Shown: piece after piece, positions 25,217-34,977 of the stretch
Numbering within the stretch: the stretch's first letter is position 1
Layout of the letters: each line of letters begins with the position of its first letter
Assembly: GCF_015140235.1 (NCBI RefSeq)
Contig: NZ_AP023321.1
Span: 2,098,501-2,162,500 of the forward strand
Origin: Solibaculum mannosilyticum
GTDB lineage: Bacteria > Bacillota > Clostridia > Oscillospirales > Acutalibacteraceae
DNA length: 64,000 nt
Direction: 5' to 3'
Notes under the pieces: generated by a model
Seen by the model: the letters and a program-made list of their open reading frames with translations, nothing else
Database searches by the model: none
What the model was told of the DNA's origin: nothing
Position numbers and translations under genes: made by a program

Positions 25217-26050
25217 TTATCGTCCTTTTCCCAGCAGGGCATCGATGGTCCGGGCGGCCTGCACCCCTTCAAACACATCGTGAACCCGCAGGATATGAGC
25301 TCCACTGAGCTGTGCCGCCGTGTGGACGGCAATGGTTCCTCCCAGACGGCGGTCAGCTGATGCATCAGCCGAGAATGCTGATGTCACCCGTTTGCGGGAG
25401 GCCCCTACCAGCCAAGGGTATCCCTCCACCGTAGGGCCGGCTTTGACCAGGGCCAGATTTTCCGCCATGGTCTTGCCGAATCCAATGCCTGGATCCAAAC
25501 AAATGGCATGGGCCGGCAGTCCATACCCTCTGGCCCGCAATGCCGCTTTGTGAAGAAAATCCCTCACTTCCTCCACGACCCCCCTGGGATAAGCCACCTG
25601 TCCGTCAACCTTGGAAGCGTCCCCCGGATGCATGATGACAATAGCGGCATCAGCTGCCGCCACCGTCTCCAGCATCCCCTTATGGGCGCATCCTGAAACA
25701 TCATTGATGATGTGGGCCCCGGCATCCAAGGCCCACTTTGCCACTTCCGGATAAAAGGTATCGATGGAAATGGGGCAGCTTGTCTCTTTCACAAGAGCTC
25801 TTAGCACCGGCTCCATCCTCTCCCACTCCTCATCCGGGCCGATCTCCCGGCAGCCGGGGCGGGTAGACTGGGCGCCGATGTCCAAAATATCGGCCCCCTC
25901 CTGTAACATCCGGCAAGCATGCCCCACCGCTTTTTCGGGATCCAAATACCGGCCGCCGTCCGAAAAGGAGTCGGGGGTGATGTTGAGGATTCCCATAATG
26001 AGGGTTCGATCGCTTACGTCAAAACAAAATCCTTTGGCGGAAAAATACAT
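25217..26050 (-). CDS. folP: Dihydropteroate synthase
   Basis: 277 residues from ATG 26050 (GAGGAGG upstream). The TIM barrel carries IMGILNITPDSFSDGGRYLD, DIGAQSTRPG, SIDTFYPEVAKWALDAGAHI and LDPGIGFGKTMAENLALV; GASRKRVTS near the C-terminus is the pABA/pterin-phosphate loop. It joins pABA to the pterin and is the sulfonamide target. In the fol operon, 14 nt after folE. Confidence 0.95.
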   Translation of the reverse strand: MYFSAKGFCFDVSDRTLIMGILNITPDSFSDGGRYLDPEKAVGHACRMLQEGADILDIGAQSTRPGCREIGPDEEWERMEPVLRALVKETSCPISIDTFYPEVAKWALDAGAHIINDVSGCAHKGMLETVAAADAAIVIMHPGDASKVDGQVAYPRGVVEEVRDFLHKAALRARGYGLPAHAICLDPGIGFGKTMAENLALVKAGPTVEGYPWLVGASRKRVTSAFSADASADRRLGGTIAVHTAAQLSGAHILRVHDVFEGVQAARTIDALLGKGR

Positions 26051-26064
26051 CGGTTTCCTCCTCG

Positions 26065-26640
26065 TCAACGGGTCAGAAGGGCCATGGCCTCGGCGCGCGT
26101 CCTGGCATCGGTGCGCATGCCGCCTCGCAGGGCCGACGTCTGGGTCTTGGACCCGGCCGCACGGGCGCCCCGCATGGTCATGCACAGGTGCTCGGCCTCA
26201 ATGACCACAGCCACTCCCCAGGGCTTTAGCTCCTTCATGATGAAATCGGCCACCGACGCCGTCAGACGCTCTTGAAGCTGCGGGCGTCGGGCATAACAGT
26301 CCACAATGCGGGCCAATTTGGACAGACCCAGCACCCGTCCCTCCCGCGGGATGTACGCGATGTGGGCTTTGCCGACAAAGGGAAGCAAATGATGCTCACA
26401 TACCGAGTAAAGCGGGATATCCCGCACCAATACCATTTCATCGTGATTGGTATCGGTAAAAATCTTCACGTGCCGGCGTGCGTCATCGTGGAGGCCGGAA
26501 AAAATTTCCTCATACATCCGCGCCACACGGCTGGGCGTCTCCTGTAAGCCCTCCCGATCCACATCTTCGCCGATGGCGGCCAAAATCTCACGCACCGCCG
26601 CTTCAATTCTTGGTTTATCGATCATTCTCCATCCATCCAT
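26065..26640 (-). CDS. folE: GTP cyclohydrolase I
   Basis: 191 residues from ATG 26640, which has AGGAG 9 nt upstream; ATG 26625 ([10 protein letters not shown]) has almost no spacing. [34 protein letters not shown] (zinc Cys and His) and [12 protein letters not shown], then HLCMTMRG with the third zinc Cys, are complete. It opens the GTP imidazole ring to make dihydroneopterin triphosphate. First gene of the folate operon. Confidence 0.94.
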   Translation of the reverse strand: MDGWRMIDKPRIEAAVREILAAIGEDVDREGLQETPSRVARMYEEIFSGLHDDARRHVKIFTDTNHDEMVLVRDIPLYSVCEHHLLPFVGKAHIAYIPREGRVLGLSKLARIVDCYARRPQLQERLTASVADFIMKELKPWGVAVVIEAEHLCMTMRGARAAGSKTQTSALRGGMRTDARTRAEAMALLTR

Positions 26641-26830
26641 TCCGCCGCTCTCCTGCGGCCATACTCCATTCCCATCTGCTTTCACGGGGCGAAGAAACAT
26701 CCTTTTTTTCAAAACAGGACTTCTCTATCCGCCGCCGTCATACAGACGGACAAAAGGATACGTCCCCCTCACAGGGAAACAAACCTCCTAATTTCACTAT
26801 GATACCTCTATTTTGCCAAAAAGGGAAGAG

Positions 26831-28117
26831 CTATTCCTCTTCCTCATACAGAGCTCGGATGGTAATGATCCCACTTTCCTCCTGATACCATGCCACTGCC
26901 TGCCCCTCCTGGAATACTTTTTTCCTCATCTGCTGATTGGCCGCCTTAAGGCATTGATAGAGCATCCCATCTTCAGGATGCACCAGCTTGTCAAACAGCG
27001 TCTGCACCTCCTTTGGTGCCCAGAGCTCCAGCAGAGGTTGTTCCTGCTCCATGCCGATGCGGGTAAGGCGTTCCACCAAGGCGGCTTGCTCCGCCTCGTC
27101 CAGACGGCTTACCACGAGTCCTTGACGTACGAAGTAGTTTGCATCGGTGCTATTGCAGCCCTGGAAAGCAAAATCCTGATGATCCAAAGCCATCTGCCGG
27201 TCGGTCTGATTGAAGTAGCGATGGCTGATATAATGCTCCCCCTCCCCGCTGAAACGGTATTGGCCGTCCTGTACCAACCAAGTGCCTTGGTCGTTCCAAG
27301 TAGAATCTAAGTGATAGCTCTTCCCCTCGATGGTGACGACATTCCAGGCATGGGTAAAAGATCTGCCGGTGTCGGGATCAATCCCTGTTCCTGACAGGTA
27401 ACTACAGGGAATTCCTGCCGCTCCCAGTAAAAGCTGCATTGCCCTTGCATATCCTGCACAAGCCGCTTTTCCCTCTACCAAAGCGCCCCATGCTGAAAAA
27501 GAAGCCTCCATCCCCTGGATCGGTCTTTCCTCCAGCACCGTCTCGTAAGCCTCTCTATCATAAACGCACTGTTCGATTAACCAGTCGTGCAACGTAAGCT
27601 CTTTTGTAAAATCATCCATATTGGACCGTAGACTTGCCAGAGCCCGGTCTAAGACGGCTTCCATCTGATCCACCGCTCGGCTGCGGGACGCCTCGTCGGC
27701 AAACAGATACCGCAGTTCCAAAAAGGCGTTGTCTCCTTCCATCCAGAACGTCTCCATGCCCTCTACAATCCAGAAATGTTCCGGGGTATCCTTATAGTAG
27801 GCCTCCAGCACCTCCCGCACTTCCCCAGCAGAAAGTCTATTTCCCAGAGAGATCGTTTCTGTCCCCAGCCGGTCGGATAGCTGGTAAATCTCCCGATACG
27901 CTTCTTTTTGTTCGTCGTTTAAGCCTTCATAGTAGGGTTTTGTCCACACAGGCTCACTTCCCGCTGGCAGATGCAGAGGAAATCTCCACTGCAAGGAAGA
28001 AACAGAAGAATTCCCGCATCCACTACACAGCAGGATTCCCAACGCCGCGGCCAATAAAAGACCTTTTTTGACAAAAAGAAAAAGGGCACAATGGCCCTTT
28101 TCCCTCTTTGCAATCAT
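26831..28117 (-). CDS. Transglutaminase-like lipoprotein
   Basis: 428 residues with a type II signal: hydrophobic LLLAAALGILLCSGC, lipid Cys ~34. The C-terminal half holds a transglutaminase core with triad-type residues: EGKAACAGYARAMQLLLGAA (Cys), FTHAWNVVTIEGKSYHLDST (His and Asp). Such exported domains may act as proteases, amidases or cross-linkers; no substrate is known. It starts directly after the TAA of the small membrane gene (TAAATG), so the two are coupled. It is a paralogue of the gene at 28353. Confidence 0.82.
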   Translation of the reverse strand: MIAKREKGHCALFLFVKKGLLLAAALGILLCSGCGNSSVSSLQWRFPLHLPAGSEPVWTKPYYEGLNDEQKEAYREIYQLSDRLGTETISLGNRLSAGEVREVLEAYYKDTPEHFWIVEGMETFWMEGDNAFLELRYLFADEASRSRAVDQMEAVLDRALASLRSNMDDFTKELTLHDWLIEQCVYDREAYETVLEERPIQGMEASFSAWGALVEGKAACAGYARAMQLLLGAAGIPCSYLSGTGIDPDTGRSFTHAWNVVTIEGKSYHLDSTWNDQGTWLVQDGQYRFSGEGEHYISHRYFNQTDRQMALDHQDFAFQGCNSTDANYFVRQGLVVSRLDEAEQAALVERLTRIGMEQEQPLLELWAPKEVQTLFDKLVHPEDGMLYQCLKAANQQMRKKVFQEGQAVAWYQEESGIITIRALYEEEE

Positions 28118-28318
28118 TTAATCCTTTTGGCCGCGGCCTAAAAAGCCCGGCCAAAGCAGGATGATTTTAATGATCTGTAACAACGTCCCCTTCTGACTGG
28201 AACGCTGTCCTTCCGGCTGATCGGATGGATCCACAACACGGTGATCGCTCCGCAAATAAACGAAAAAACCAACTACCAGATAAATCGCCAGCACAATACG
28301 CAGGATTGTCCAAATCAC
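28118..28318 (-). CDS. Small membrane protein, unknown
   Basis: 66 residues from a GTG (AAGGGGGG upstream). Two hydrophobic stretches, MIWTILRIVLAIYLVVGFFV and LLQIIKIILLWPGFLG, flank a polar loop. It lies between the two transglutaminase-like genes and abuts the second one, so it is probably translated with it. I do not recognise a family. Confidence 0.6.
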   Translation of the reverse strand: MIWTILRIVLAIYLVVGFFVYLRSDHRVVDPSDQPEGQRSSQKGTLLQIIKIILLWPGFLGRGQKD

Positions 28319-28352
28319 GGCCTGCCCCCCTTACCTAACACATCGTTTTCCG

Positions 28353-29594
28353 TCATTCCACATAGCTGACCACCAGGGTAATGACGCCGTTTGCCGGATC
28401 TCCAGCGCCGTAAGAGATCACGTCCTCTCTCAGCACGGTGGAACCGATTCCCTCATTGGCGCTCTTTAGGAGGGTAAACACATCCTGCTCCTCCACCAAA
28501 CCTTGATAAGCGGCATTGTAAGCTTCTTCATTGGTGAACTGGAACTCCAGTACACGGTTCCGGTCGACAGCCCCCTCCACCATAGCGGTCTGGATGGCGT
28601 TGCGAGTCGTTTCATCGTAGAAGTCAAAAGACCAATTCTTCTTTACATAATAATTGGCATCGTCATCTTTGCAGCCGGGGGACTGGAAATCCTTGTGGTC
28701 GGCCGAGATGACATCGTCGGTGACGTTAAAATAAATGTGGCTAAAGGACTGTTCTCCCTCCACCAGCACAGCATCGTTCCAGGTGGCGTCCAGATGGTAC
28801 TTCTTGCCGTCGATAGTCACGATGTTCCACATATGATCGCTGGACTTTCCCGACTGATCCACACCCACGCCGGAGATCAAAGCACAGGGGACATTGACTT
28901 TATTGAGAAGCAGCTGCATGGAACGGGCGTATCCTTCACATACAGCCTTCTGCTCCACAATGGCGCCGTACACGGTATAAGCCGAGGCGTGTCCACCAGT
29001 GGTATCGGCCGCCGCCTCGTCGCTGTAGGATACCCGGTTTAACAGCCAGTCGTGAATCATCAGCTCTTTGGTAAAATCATCCGCATCGGCGGGGATGGAT
29101 TTGAGAATGCTGTCCATGGCCTCGCTGAGTTGCTTTTGCATCTCTTCCTTTTGCTCCATGCTGTCCACCAAATACCGCAGGGTGACGTACACCTTATCCC
29201 CCTGCGTGGTGACTTCAAACGACTTTTGCAGCCAGAAATGTCCTGGATTGTCGCTGGTCACGGCGCCAAAGGATTTCTGGATATCCTCCATGGTGGAATC
29301 CGACGGGATTTCCAGCATCCCGGTGTTGAGATCATTGGAGGCGGTGAGGATGCGGTCGTAGATGGACTGCTGAAGATGGTTGAGGGAATCGTATTCCAGT
29401 TCACCTTTGCCGTCCTCCGTGAGGGCTTCGGGCTGGGATGAAGCCGTTTGGCTGGACGTCTGTCCCTCCTCAGAGGCCGCAGACGATACATTGGATTCTT
29501 GGGACGAGGATGAAGAGTCCGCCCCTTTGTCAAACTGGCAGCCCGACAGACATACCAACAGAGCAGCCAACAAAAGGCAGATGATTTTTTTCAT
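28353..29594 (-). CDS. Transglutaminase-like lipoprotein, paralogue
   Basis: 413 residues; signal II with LLVCLSGC (lipid Cys 19), then a Ser/Gln-rich linker. The core has EQKAVCEGYARSMQLLLNKV (catalytic Cys), HMWNIVTIDGKKYHLDATWN (His, Asp). Similar throughout to the gene at 26831, e.g. FTKELMIHDWLLNRV against FTKELTLHDWLIEQC, so a local duplication is clear. Preceded 16 nt upstream by the LCP-like gene, giving a run of four exported-protein genes. Confidence 0.83.
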   Translation of the reverse strand: MKKIICLLLAALLVCLSGCQFDKGADSSSSSQESNVSSAASEEGQTSSQTASSQPEALTEDGKGELEYDSLNHLQQSIYDRILTASNDLNTGMLEIPSDSTMEDIQKSFGAVTSDNPGHFWLQKSFEVTTQGDKVYVTLRYLVDSMEQKEEMQKQLSEAMDSILKSIPADADDFTKELMIHDWLLNRVSYSDEAAADTTGGHASAYTVYGAIVEQKAVCEGYARSMQLLLNKVNVPCALISGVGVDQSGKSSDHMWNIVTIDGKKYHLDATWNDAVLVEGEQSFSHIYFNVTDDVISADHKDFQSPGCKDDDANYYVKKNWSFDFYDETTRNAIQTAMVEGAVDRNRVLEFQFTNEEAYNAAYQGLVEEQDVFTLLKSANEGIGSTVLREDVISYGAGDPANGVITLVVSYVE

Positions 29595-29610
29595 GAAATT
29601 CCTCCTGTTT

Positions 29611-30525
29611 TTAATCGGTCAAAACGACCTCTTCTACTGGGAAATGCTCTCCCAGGGCATTTTTAAGCGTTTCCCCCTCCATGCCGCTGACCGATACCAA
29701 TTTAGCGATATCACCTTCATTGGTCAGGCACAGATAGCGGATGGCAGGGATATTTTTAGCTAGATCCACCGCACCGATGTCGGTCGTCACCTTATTGACC
29801 GCCTTAGCAAAGATGGTGGTGGCTTTGTCCACTGTTTTTTCATTCATGTGCTGGTTGAGAAGATCGCACATCACCTGGCCGGAATACTCGCAGGCATCTA
29901 CGCTGCTCCACCCCTGGTACCGCACCAATTTGATGAGTTGGGATCCGTCCAGAGCCTGCTGACCCTTGCCCAATGCCAAAGTAAAACCGTTATCCGACCC
30001 CACGTAATTGATCTCCTCCGGCACGTTGCAGGTGACGCTGCCGAGCAGATCCACAATCTCGCCTCCGGATGAGGCTGTCATGATAACGTAATGATCCACC
30101 GTCACACCGGTAACGCCTTCCACAGCCTGTTTCATCATCATGCGGCCGCCATAGGCATAAAAGCCCGCTAAAGTATCTTCCCGATTGCCTACCTGAGTCC
30201 TGAGATCCTTAGAGAGAGGCGCTACCCAAATGCTATCCTCCTCCGGGTCCAGACGCAGGAGCATAAAGCTGCCGGCCGAAGAATTGTCATCGTCGGTTCC
30301 CACCAAAAGGAGGTTCATAGGCTCTTCCCCCTGGTACACCACCTCGGAAGTTTCCGCCTCGGACGTAGAGAGACGCTCCGGCTGTTCCGGCGGCGCGATG
30401 ACCAGGAAGTACAGGGCAGCTCCTCCCACCAATAAAATTAAGATGCCGAACAAGGTGGCGAGAAACAAAAAAACGCTGGCAAATACACTGCGTTGTTTTT
30501 TTCCATGGGATCTCTGGTATGGCAT
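29611..30525 (-). CDS. LytR-CpsA-Psr (LCP)-like membrane protein, divergent
   Basis: 304 residues; one membrane anchor at ~15-42, then an extracellular LCP-like domain: MNLLLVGTDDDNSSAGSFML (like LLIGtD.r.sDtm), LRLDPEEDSIWVAPLSKDL, GVTGVTVDHYVIMTASSGGE, VDLLGSVTCNVPEEINY. LCP proteins move wall teichoic acid or glycan from lipid carriers to peptidoglycan. The usual PRDT is SKDL here and the later RxxRQ segment is not recognisable, so the activity is uncertain. Upstream of two transglutaminase-like lipoproteins on the same strand. Confidence 0.7.
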   Translation of the reverse strand: MPYQRSHGKKQRSVFASVFLFLATLFGILILLVGGAALYFLVIAPPEQPERLSTSEAETSEVVYQGEEPMNLLLVGTDDDNSSAGSFMLLRLDPEEDSIWVAPLSKDLRTQVGNREDTLAGFYAYGGRMMMKQAVEGVTGVTVDHYVIMTASSGGEIVDLLGSVTCNVPEEINYVGSDNGFTLALGKGQQALDGSQLIKLVRYQGWSSVDACEYSGQVMCDLLNQHMNEKTVDKATTIFAKAVNKVTTDIGAVDLAKNIPAIRYLCLTNEGDIAKLVSVSGMEGETLKNALGEHFPVEEVVLTD

Positions 30526-30870
30526 GGCTTTACACCTCTTATGTCTTTTTAAAACAATTTCCTATTATCACTATACTGCAATCCGACGCCTTCTATGCGG
30601 GCCGGATGAAAAAAGCTTATCTTCTCCCGTCGTTTTTCTCAGTCCGGCGCGAAACACGCATCACAATCCAAACGCATTCTGAAGCAGGACATACCCCACT
30701 TTACTTCACCATTTTACCATAACCCCTCAAAAAAGGCTAGACGATTCCCAAACCTTCTTTTTACATCCCCACTTTTGTGGCATTCTCTCACCACCTGGAT
30801 CGCAAAAAGCGCCTGGGATGTCAAAATCCCAGGCGCAAAATGGGGATGCTTCCCCACTGGACACAAAAAT
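30526..30870. other. Intergenic region with one terminator
   Basis: 345 bp between the LCP-like gene and the ABC exporter genes. Apart from the ABC terminator at 30804-30836 and AT-rich DNA upstream of the LCP-like gene, nothing is recognised. Confidence 0.6.
30804..30836 (-). terminator. Terminator of the MarR-ABC-ABC operon
   Basis: GCGCCTGGGAT-N6-ATCCCAGGCGC with TTTTT on the minus strand. Confidence 0.85.
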
Positions 30871-32760
30871 TTAATCCAATTCTAGTTTGCCGGTGTAAAG
30901 CTGATAATAGGTTCCCTTTTGGGCGATGAGCTCCTCATGGCTGCCGCGTTCGATGATGCGTCCATGTTCCAGAACCATGATGGCGTCGGAATTGCGGATG
31001 GTGGAAAGCCTGTGGGCAATGACAAATACAGTGCGGCCCTTCATCAGGTTATCCATGCCCTTTTGGACGATCTGTTCGGTACGGGTGTCGATGCTGGAGG
31101 TGGCCTCATCCAGGATGAGCACAGGCGGATCGGCCACTGCCGCGCGGGCGATGGACAACAGCTGTCGCTGGCCCTGGGACAATTCCTCGCCGTCCCCGCT
31201 GATGACCGTCTGGTATCCATCGGGCAGCATGCGGATAAACTGGTCGGCATTGGCAAGCTTCGCCGCTTTGAACACTTCCTCATCGGTGGCGTCCAGCTTG
31301 CCGTAGCGGATGTTATCCATGATGGTGCCGGTGAAGAGATGGGTATCCTGTAACACAATGCCCAAGCTGCGGCGCAAATCATCCTTTTTGATCTTATTGA
31401 TGTTGATGCCGTCGTAACGGATCTTGCCGTCCTGTACGTCGTAGAACCGGTTGATCAGATTGGTGATGGTGGTCTTGCCGGCGCCGGTGGAGCCGACAAA
31501 CGCCAATTTCTGACCCGGCTTGGCGTAAAGGGTGATGTCATGGAGCACCATGTGATCGTCGGTGTAGCCGAAGGTCATGTCAAAGAACCGGACGTCGCCT
31601 TTGAGTTCGGTGTAAGTGACGCTGCCGTCGGCCTGATGGGGATGTTTCCAAGCCCACATACCAGTGCGCTCTTTGCATTCGGTGATGGTGCCGTTGGGAG
31701 CTTTTTTGGCGTTGACAAGCTGGACGTAACCCTCGTCCACCTCCGGCTCTTCGTCGATCATGTGGAAGATGCGTTCGGCGCCGGCCAAAGCCATGACCAC
31801 CGAGTTGAACTGCTGGGCAATCTGCATAAAGGGCTGGGTAAAGCTCTTGGTGAACTGGAGGTAAGAGGCCATGACGCCTAAGGTGATACCGCCCACTCCC
31901 AGTACCGACAGGAAGCCGCCCAGTACGGCCGTCAGCACAAACTGAAGGTTGCCGATGTTGCCGATGATGGGACCCATCATATTGGCGAAGGTGTTGGCTT
32001 TGGAGGCGCTTTGGAACAGCTTTTCATTGAGAGCGTCAAACTCCTCCTCCGACTTCTTCTCATGGTTGAAGATCTTGACCACGCGCTGACCGTTCATCCG
32101 CTCCTCGGCGAAGCCGGTGATATCGGCTAGATCCATCTGCTGGCGGACAAAGAATTTACCCGAATTGCCGCCGATTTTACGTGTAACCAGGAGCAGCACC
32201 ACAATCATCACCACTGCCAGGATGGTGAGCAGCGGGCTGAGCACCACCATGCTGATGAAGGTCACCAGTACGGTAAAGAACGCCATGAGCATCTGGGGGA
32301 TAGACTGGTTGATCATCTGGCGCAGGGTATCGGTATCGTTGGTGTAGAGGCTCATGATGGAGCCGTTGGTATTCTGGTCGAAGTAACGGATGGGCAGACG
32401 CTGCATCTTTTCAAACATCTCGTCGCGCACCCGTTTTAAGACGCCTTGGCCGATCTTGACCATAAGGCGGCTGTACACAAAGGTGGCTACCACGCCGCAC
32501 AAGAAGATACTACCCAGTACGGCCAGAGCGGTATAGAGTTCCGTGAAATTGGGATTTTGCTGTCCGATGAGCGGGATGATGAAGTCATCCAGCAGGAACT
32601 TCAGGGAGAGGGACACCGAAATGGTGGCCACAGCGCTGATAAGGATACACACAAACACCAGAATAAACTGGGCCTTGTAGGTGCCGGTGACGTACTTTAG
32701 AAGACGTTTACCGGTTTTCAGAGTGTTTCTGGTGACTCCCACTTTAGGTGCCTTACTCAT
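30871..32760 (-). CDS. Heterodimeric ABC exporter, canonical half
   Basis: 629 residues from ATG 32760 (GGAGG 8 nt upstream), overlapping the partner gene by 8 nt. Six membrane segments (~30-350) precede an ATPase domain with Walker A GSTGAGKTT, signature LSQGQRQLL and Walker B LILDEATSSID, with the catalytic Glu intact. An insert of ~50 residues lies between the two domains (from VDEGYVQL to YTELKGD). Together with the next gene it forms a typical multidrug-type type IV ABC exporter (BmrCD/LmrCD/TM287-288 class). Substrate unknown. Confidence 0.92.
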   Translation of the reverse strand: MSKAPKVGVTRNTLKTGKRLLKYVTGTYKAQFILVFVCILISAVATISVSLSLKFLLDDFIIPLIGQQNPNFTELYTALAVLGSIFLCGVVATFVYSRLMVKIGQGVLKRVRDEMFEKMQRLPIRYFDQNTNGSIMSLYTNDTDTLRQMINQSIPQMLMAFFTVLVTFISMVVLSPLLTILAVVMIVVLLLVTRKIGGNSGKFFVRQQMDLADITGFAEERMNGQRVVKIFNHEKKSEEEFDALNEKLFQSASKANTFANMMGPIIGNIGNLQFVLTAVLGGFLSVLGVGGITLGVMASYLQFTKSFTQPFMQIAQQFNSVVMALAGAERIFHMIDEEPEVDEGYVQLVNAKKAPNGTITECKERTGMWAWKHPHQADGSVTYTELKGDVRFFDMTFGYTDDHMVLHDITLYAKPGQKLAFVGSTGAGKTTITNLINRFYDVQDGKIRYDGININKIKKDDLRRSLGIVLQDTHLFTGTIMDNIRYGKLDATDEEVFKAAKLANADQFIRMLPDGYQTVISGDGEELSQGQRQLLSIARAAVADPPVLILDEATSSIDTRTEQIVQKGMDNLMKGRTVFVIAHRLSTIRNSDAIMVLEHGRIIERGSHEELIAQKGTYYQLYTGKLELD

Positions 32761-34489
32761 CGTCACCGCCTCCTTTCACCTGGGACTCATACACTTCCCG
32801 ATAGATTTCATTGGTGCGAAGCAGCTCCTCGGAAGTGCCGATGCCGCTGATCTCACCGCCGTCCATGACGATGATCTGATCGGCGTCCTCGATGGAGGAA
32901 ACGCGCTGGGCGATGATGACCTTGGTGGTATCGGGGATCTCTTCCCGGAACGCTTTTCGGATGAGGGCGTCGGTCTTGGTATCCACCGCGCTTGTGGAGT
33001 CGTCCAAGATGAGGATCTTGGGTTTCTTCAGAAGGGCCCTGGCAATACAAAGCCTCTGCTTCTGGCCGCCGGAGACATTGTTGCCGCCCTGGACGATCAT
33101 GGTATTGTACCCTTCGGGGAATTCGCGGACAAAACCGTCGGCCTGGGCCAATTTACACACCCGCTGGACTTCCTCTTCGCTTGCATCCTCGTTGCCCCAG
33201 CGGATATTGTCGTAGATGGTACCGGTAAACAGCACATTCTTTTGCAGTACCATGGACACCTGGTCCCGCAGCGTCTCCAGGTCGTACTGCCGCACGTCGA
33301 TGCCGCCCACCTTGACCGAACCTTCGGTCACATCGTACAATCTCGGGATGAGCTGGACCAAAGTGGATTTGGAACTGCCGGTACCGCCTAGGACACCGAT
33401 GGTCTGGCCCGATTTGATGTGAAGGTTGATATGTTTAAGGGCTAAATTGCCGCCCTCTTTCTTGGAATAACTGAAGTTGACATCGTCAAAATCAATGGAA
33501 CCATCCGGTACACTCTTAATGGCGTCGGGACTATTTTTCATCTCCGGCTCTTCCATCAGAACCTCTTTGATACGGTCGGAAGAGGCCTCGGCGATCATGA
33601 TCATGATAAACACGAAGGTCACCATCATCAGAGAGGTGAGGATCTGCAAAGCGTAGATGATGATACTGGTCAGCTGACCGGTTTCCATGGTCTGGAATAC
33701 GATATCCCGTCCGCCGATGAGCACCATGAGGATGACCAAAGCATAGATGGTAAACTGCATGATGGGAGAGTTCCAAGCCACCAGCTTCTCGGCCTTGGTG
33801 AAGAGGTTGTAGATGATCTTGGAGATGCCGTGGAACTTCTCAATCTCGTGATCCTCCCGGACATAAGCCTTAACCACTCGGGCGGCATTGACGTTCTCCT
33901 GGACGGCATTATTGAGCACGTCGTATTCGTCAAACACCCGCACAAAATGGGGATGGGCCTTTTTGGCGATGATAAGAAGAGCGCCGCCCAAGATGGGAAT
34001 GGTAGCCAGCAAAATGAGGGCGATGGTGGTATTGATGGTTGCCGTCATAATGAGGGACAGCACGATCATAATGGGAGCCCTGGCCAAAAGACGGATGCTC
34101 ATCATATAAGCCATCTGGACGTTGGTGATATCGGTGGTCATACGGGTCACCAAGCCGGAGGTGGAAAAGCGGTCGATGTTGCGGAAAGAAAAATCCTGGA
34201 CCTTGTAAAAGATATCATGGCGCAGGTTTTTGGCATAGCCGGCACCAGCGGTGGCGGCCAGCTGTCCGGCCTTGGCGCCGAACAAAAGAGCCAGCATGGC
34301 CATGACGACCAGGATACCGCCCATCTCCAGAATGTAGACCATATCGCCGTTTGCAATGCCTACGTCGATAATCTTGGCCATCTGCAATGGAATGAGCACT
34401 TCCATGAGCACTTCCAATACGACAAAGAGCGGTGCTAAAATCGACTCTTTTTTGTATTCGCGTATGGACTGAAATAGTTTTCGATTCAA
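32753..34489 (-). CDS. Heterodimeric ABC exporter, degenerate-site half
   Basis: 578 residues from a TTG whose codon overlaps the MarR stop (CATTGA), with GGGGG upstream. Transmembrane domain ~15-310; ATPase with Walker A GGTGSSKST, VSGGQKQRL and Walker B LILDDSTSAVD. Asp in place of the catalytic Glu is the hallmark of the non-hydrolysing site in heterodimeric exporters, which supports pairing with the gene at 30871. Confidence 0.93.
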   Translation of the reverse strand: MNRKLFQSIREYKKESILAPLFVVLEVLMEVLIPLQMAKIIDVGIANGDMVYILEMGGILVVMAMLALLFGAKAGQLAATAGAGYAKNLRHDIFYKVQDFSFRNIDRFSTSGLVTRMTTDITNVQMAYMMSIRLLARAPIMIVLSLIMTATINTTIALILLATIPILGGALLIIAKKAHPHFVRVFDEYDVLNNAVQENVNAARVVKAYVREDHEIEKFHGISKIIYNLFTKAEKLVAWNSPIMQFTIYALVILMVLIGGRDIVFQTMETGQLTSIIIYALQILTSLMMVTFVFIMIMIAEASSDRIKEVLMEEPEMKNSPDAIKSVPDGSIDFDDVNFSYSKKEGGNLALKHINLHIKSGQTIGVLGGTGSSKSTLVQLIPRLYDVTEGSVKVGGIDVRQYDLETLRDQVSMVLQKNVLFTGTIYDNIRWGNEDASEEEVQRVCKLAQADGFVREFPEGYNTMIVQGGNNVSGGQKQRLCIARALLKKPKILILDDSTSAVDTKTDALIRKAFREEIPDTTKVIIAQRVSSIEDADQIIVMDGGEISGIGTSEELLRTNEIYREVYESQVKGGGDDE

Positions 34490-34977
34490 TGGAATCCCCC
34501 CTGTTCACTCTTGTTTTTTGGTTCTTCGTTCTCGCTTAAGTTTTGAAGCATTCGTTCTAAAACGAACCTACAAGTTTCCAGATCCTCTTTGGAAATCCCC
34601 ATCTTCAGCCGCCGTTCGGTCGCCCGGATGTTTTCCATAATCTTCTCCCGCCGCTTTTCCGCCTTGGGAGTCGGGACGATCCGTTTGAGACGGGCATCCT
34701 TCTCCACACTCTCCCGCTTGATAAAGCCGTTTTTCTCCATCAGCTGGAGGATCCCTGTCACGGTGGATTTCCGGATGTGAAATGCCTCTTCCAGATCCTT
34801 CTGATACACGTCTCTGCCCAGCGATTCAAATAAAATATAATTCAAAATATGCCTTTGAATATGGGTCAAGTCGCTGCTCTCCTCCGATGCACTGTTGTGC
34901 CGCTTGAGCTGATGGGATAGCATGTGAATGAGTTTGCCCGTATCGATGGTTTTTTCCTGTTGGGTTTCCTGTATCAC
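34486..34977 (-). CDS. MarR-family regulator of the ABC exporter
   Basis: 163 residues. The winged helix is at ~40-115: LTHIQRHILNYILFE, YQKDLEEAFHIRKSTVTGIL and LMEKNGFIKRESVEKDARLK (wing). The stop overlaps the TTG of the first ABC gene by 4 nt, so regulator and exporter are one operon. MarR proteins in this setting repress the operon and release on binding a toxic ligand; the ligand is unknown. Confidence 0.9.
   Translation of the reverse strand: MIQETQQEKTIDTGKLIHMLSHQLKRHNSASEESSDLTHIQRHILNYILFESLGRDVYQKDLEEAFHIRKSTVTGILQLMEKNGFIKRESVEKDARLKRIVPTPKAEKRREKIMENIRATERRLKMGISKEDLETCRFVLERMLQNLSENEEPKNKSEQGGFH

Noticed and set aside
28081-28102. Hairpin AAAGGGC/GCCCTTT
   Set aside because: It lies in the first codons of the transglutaminase-like gene, with no T-tract; not taken as a terminator.
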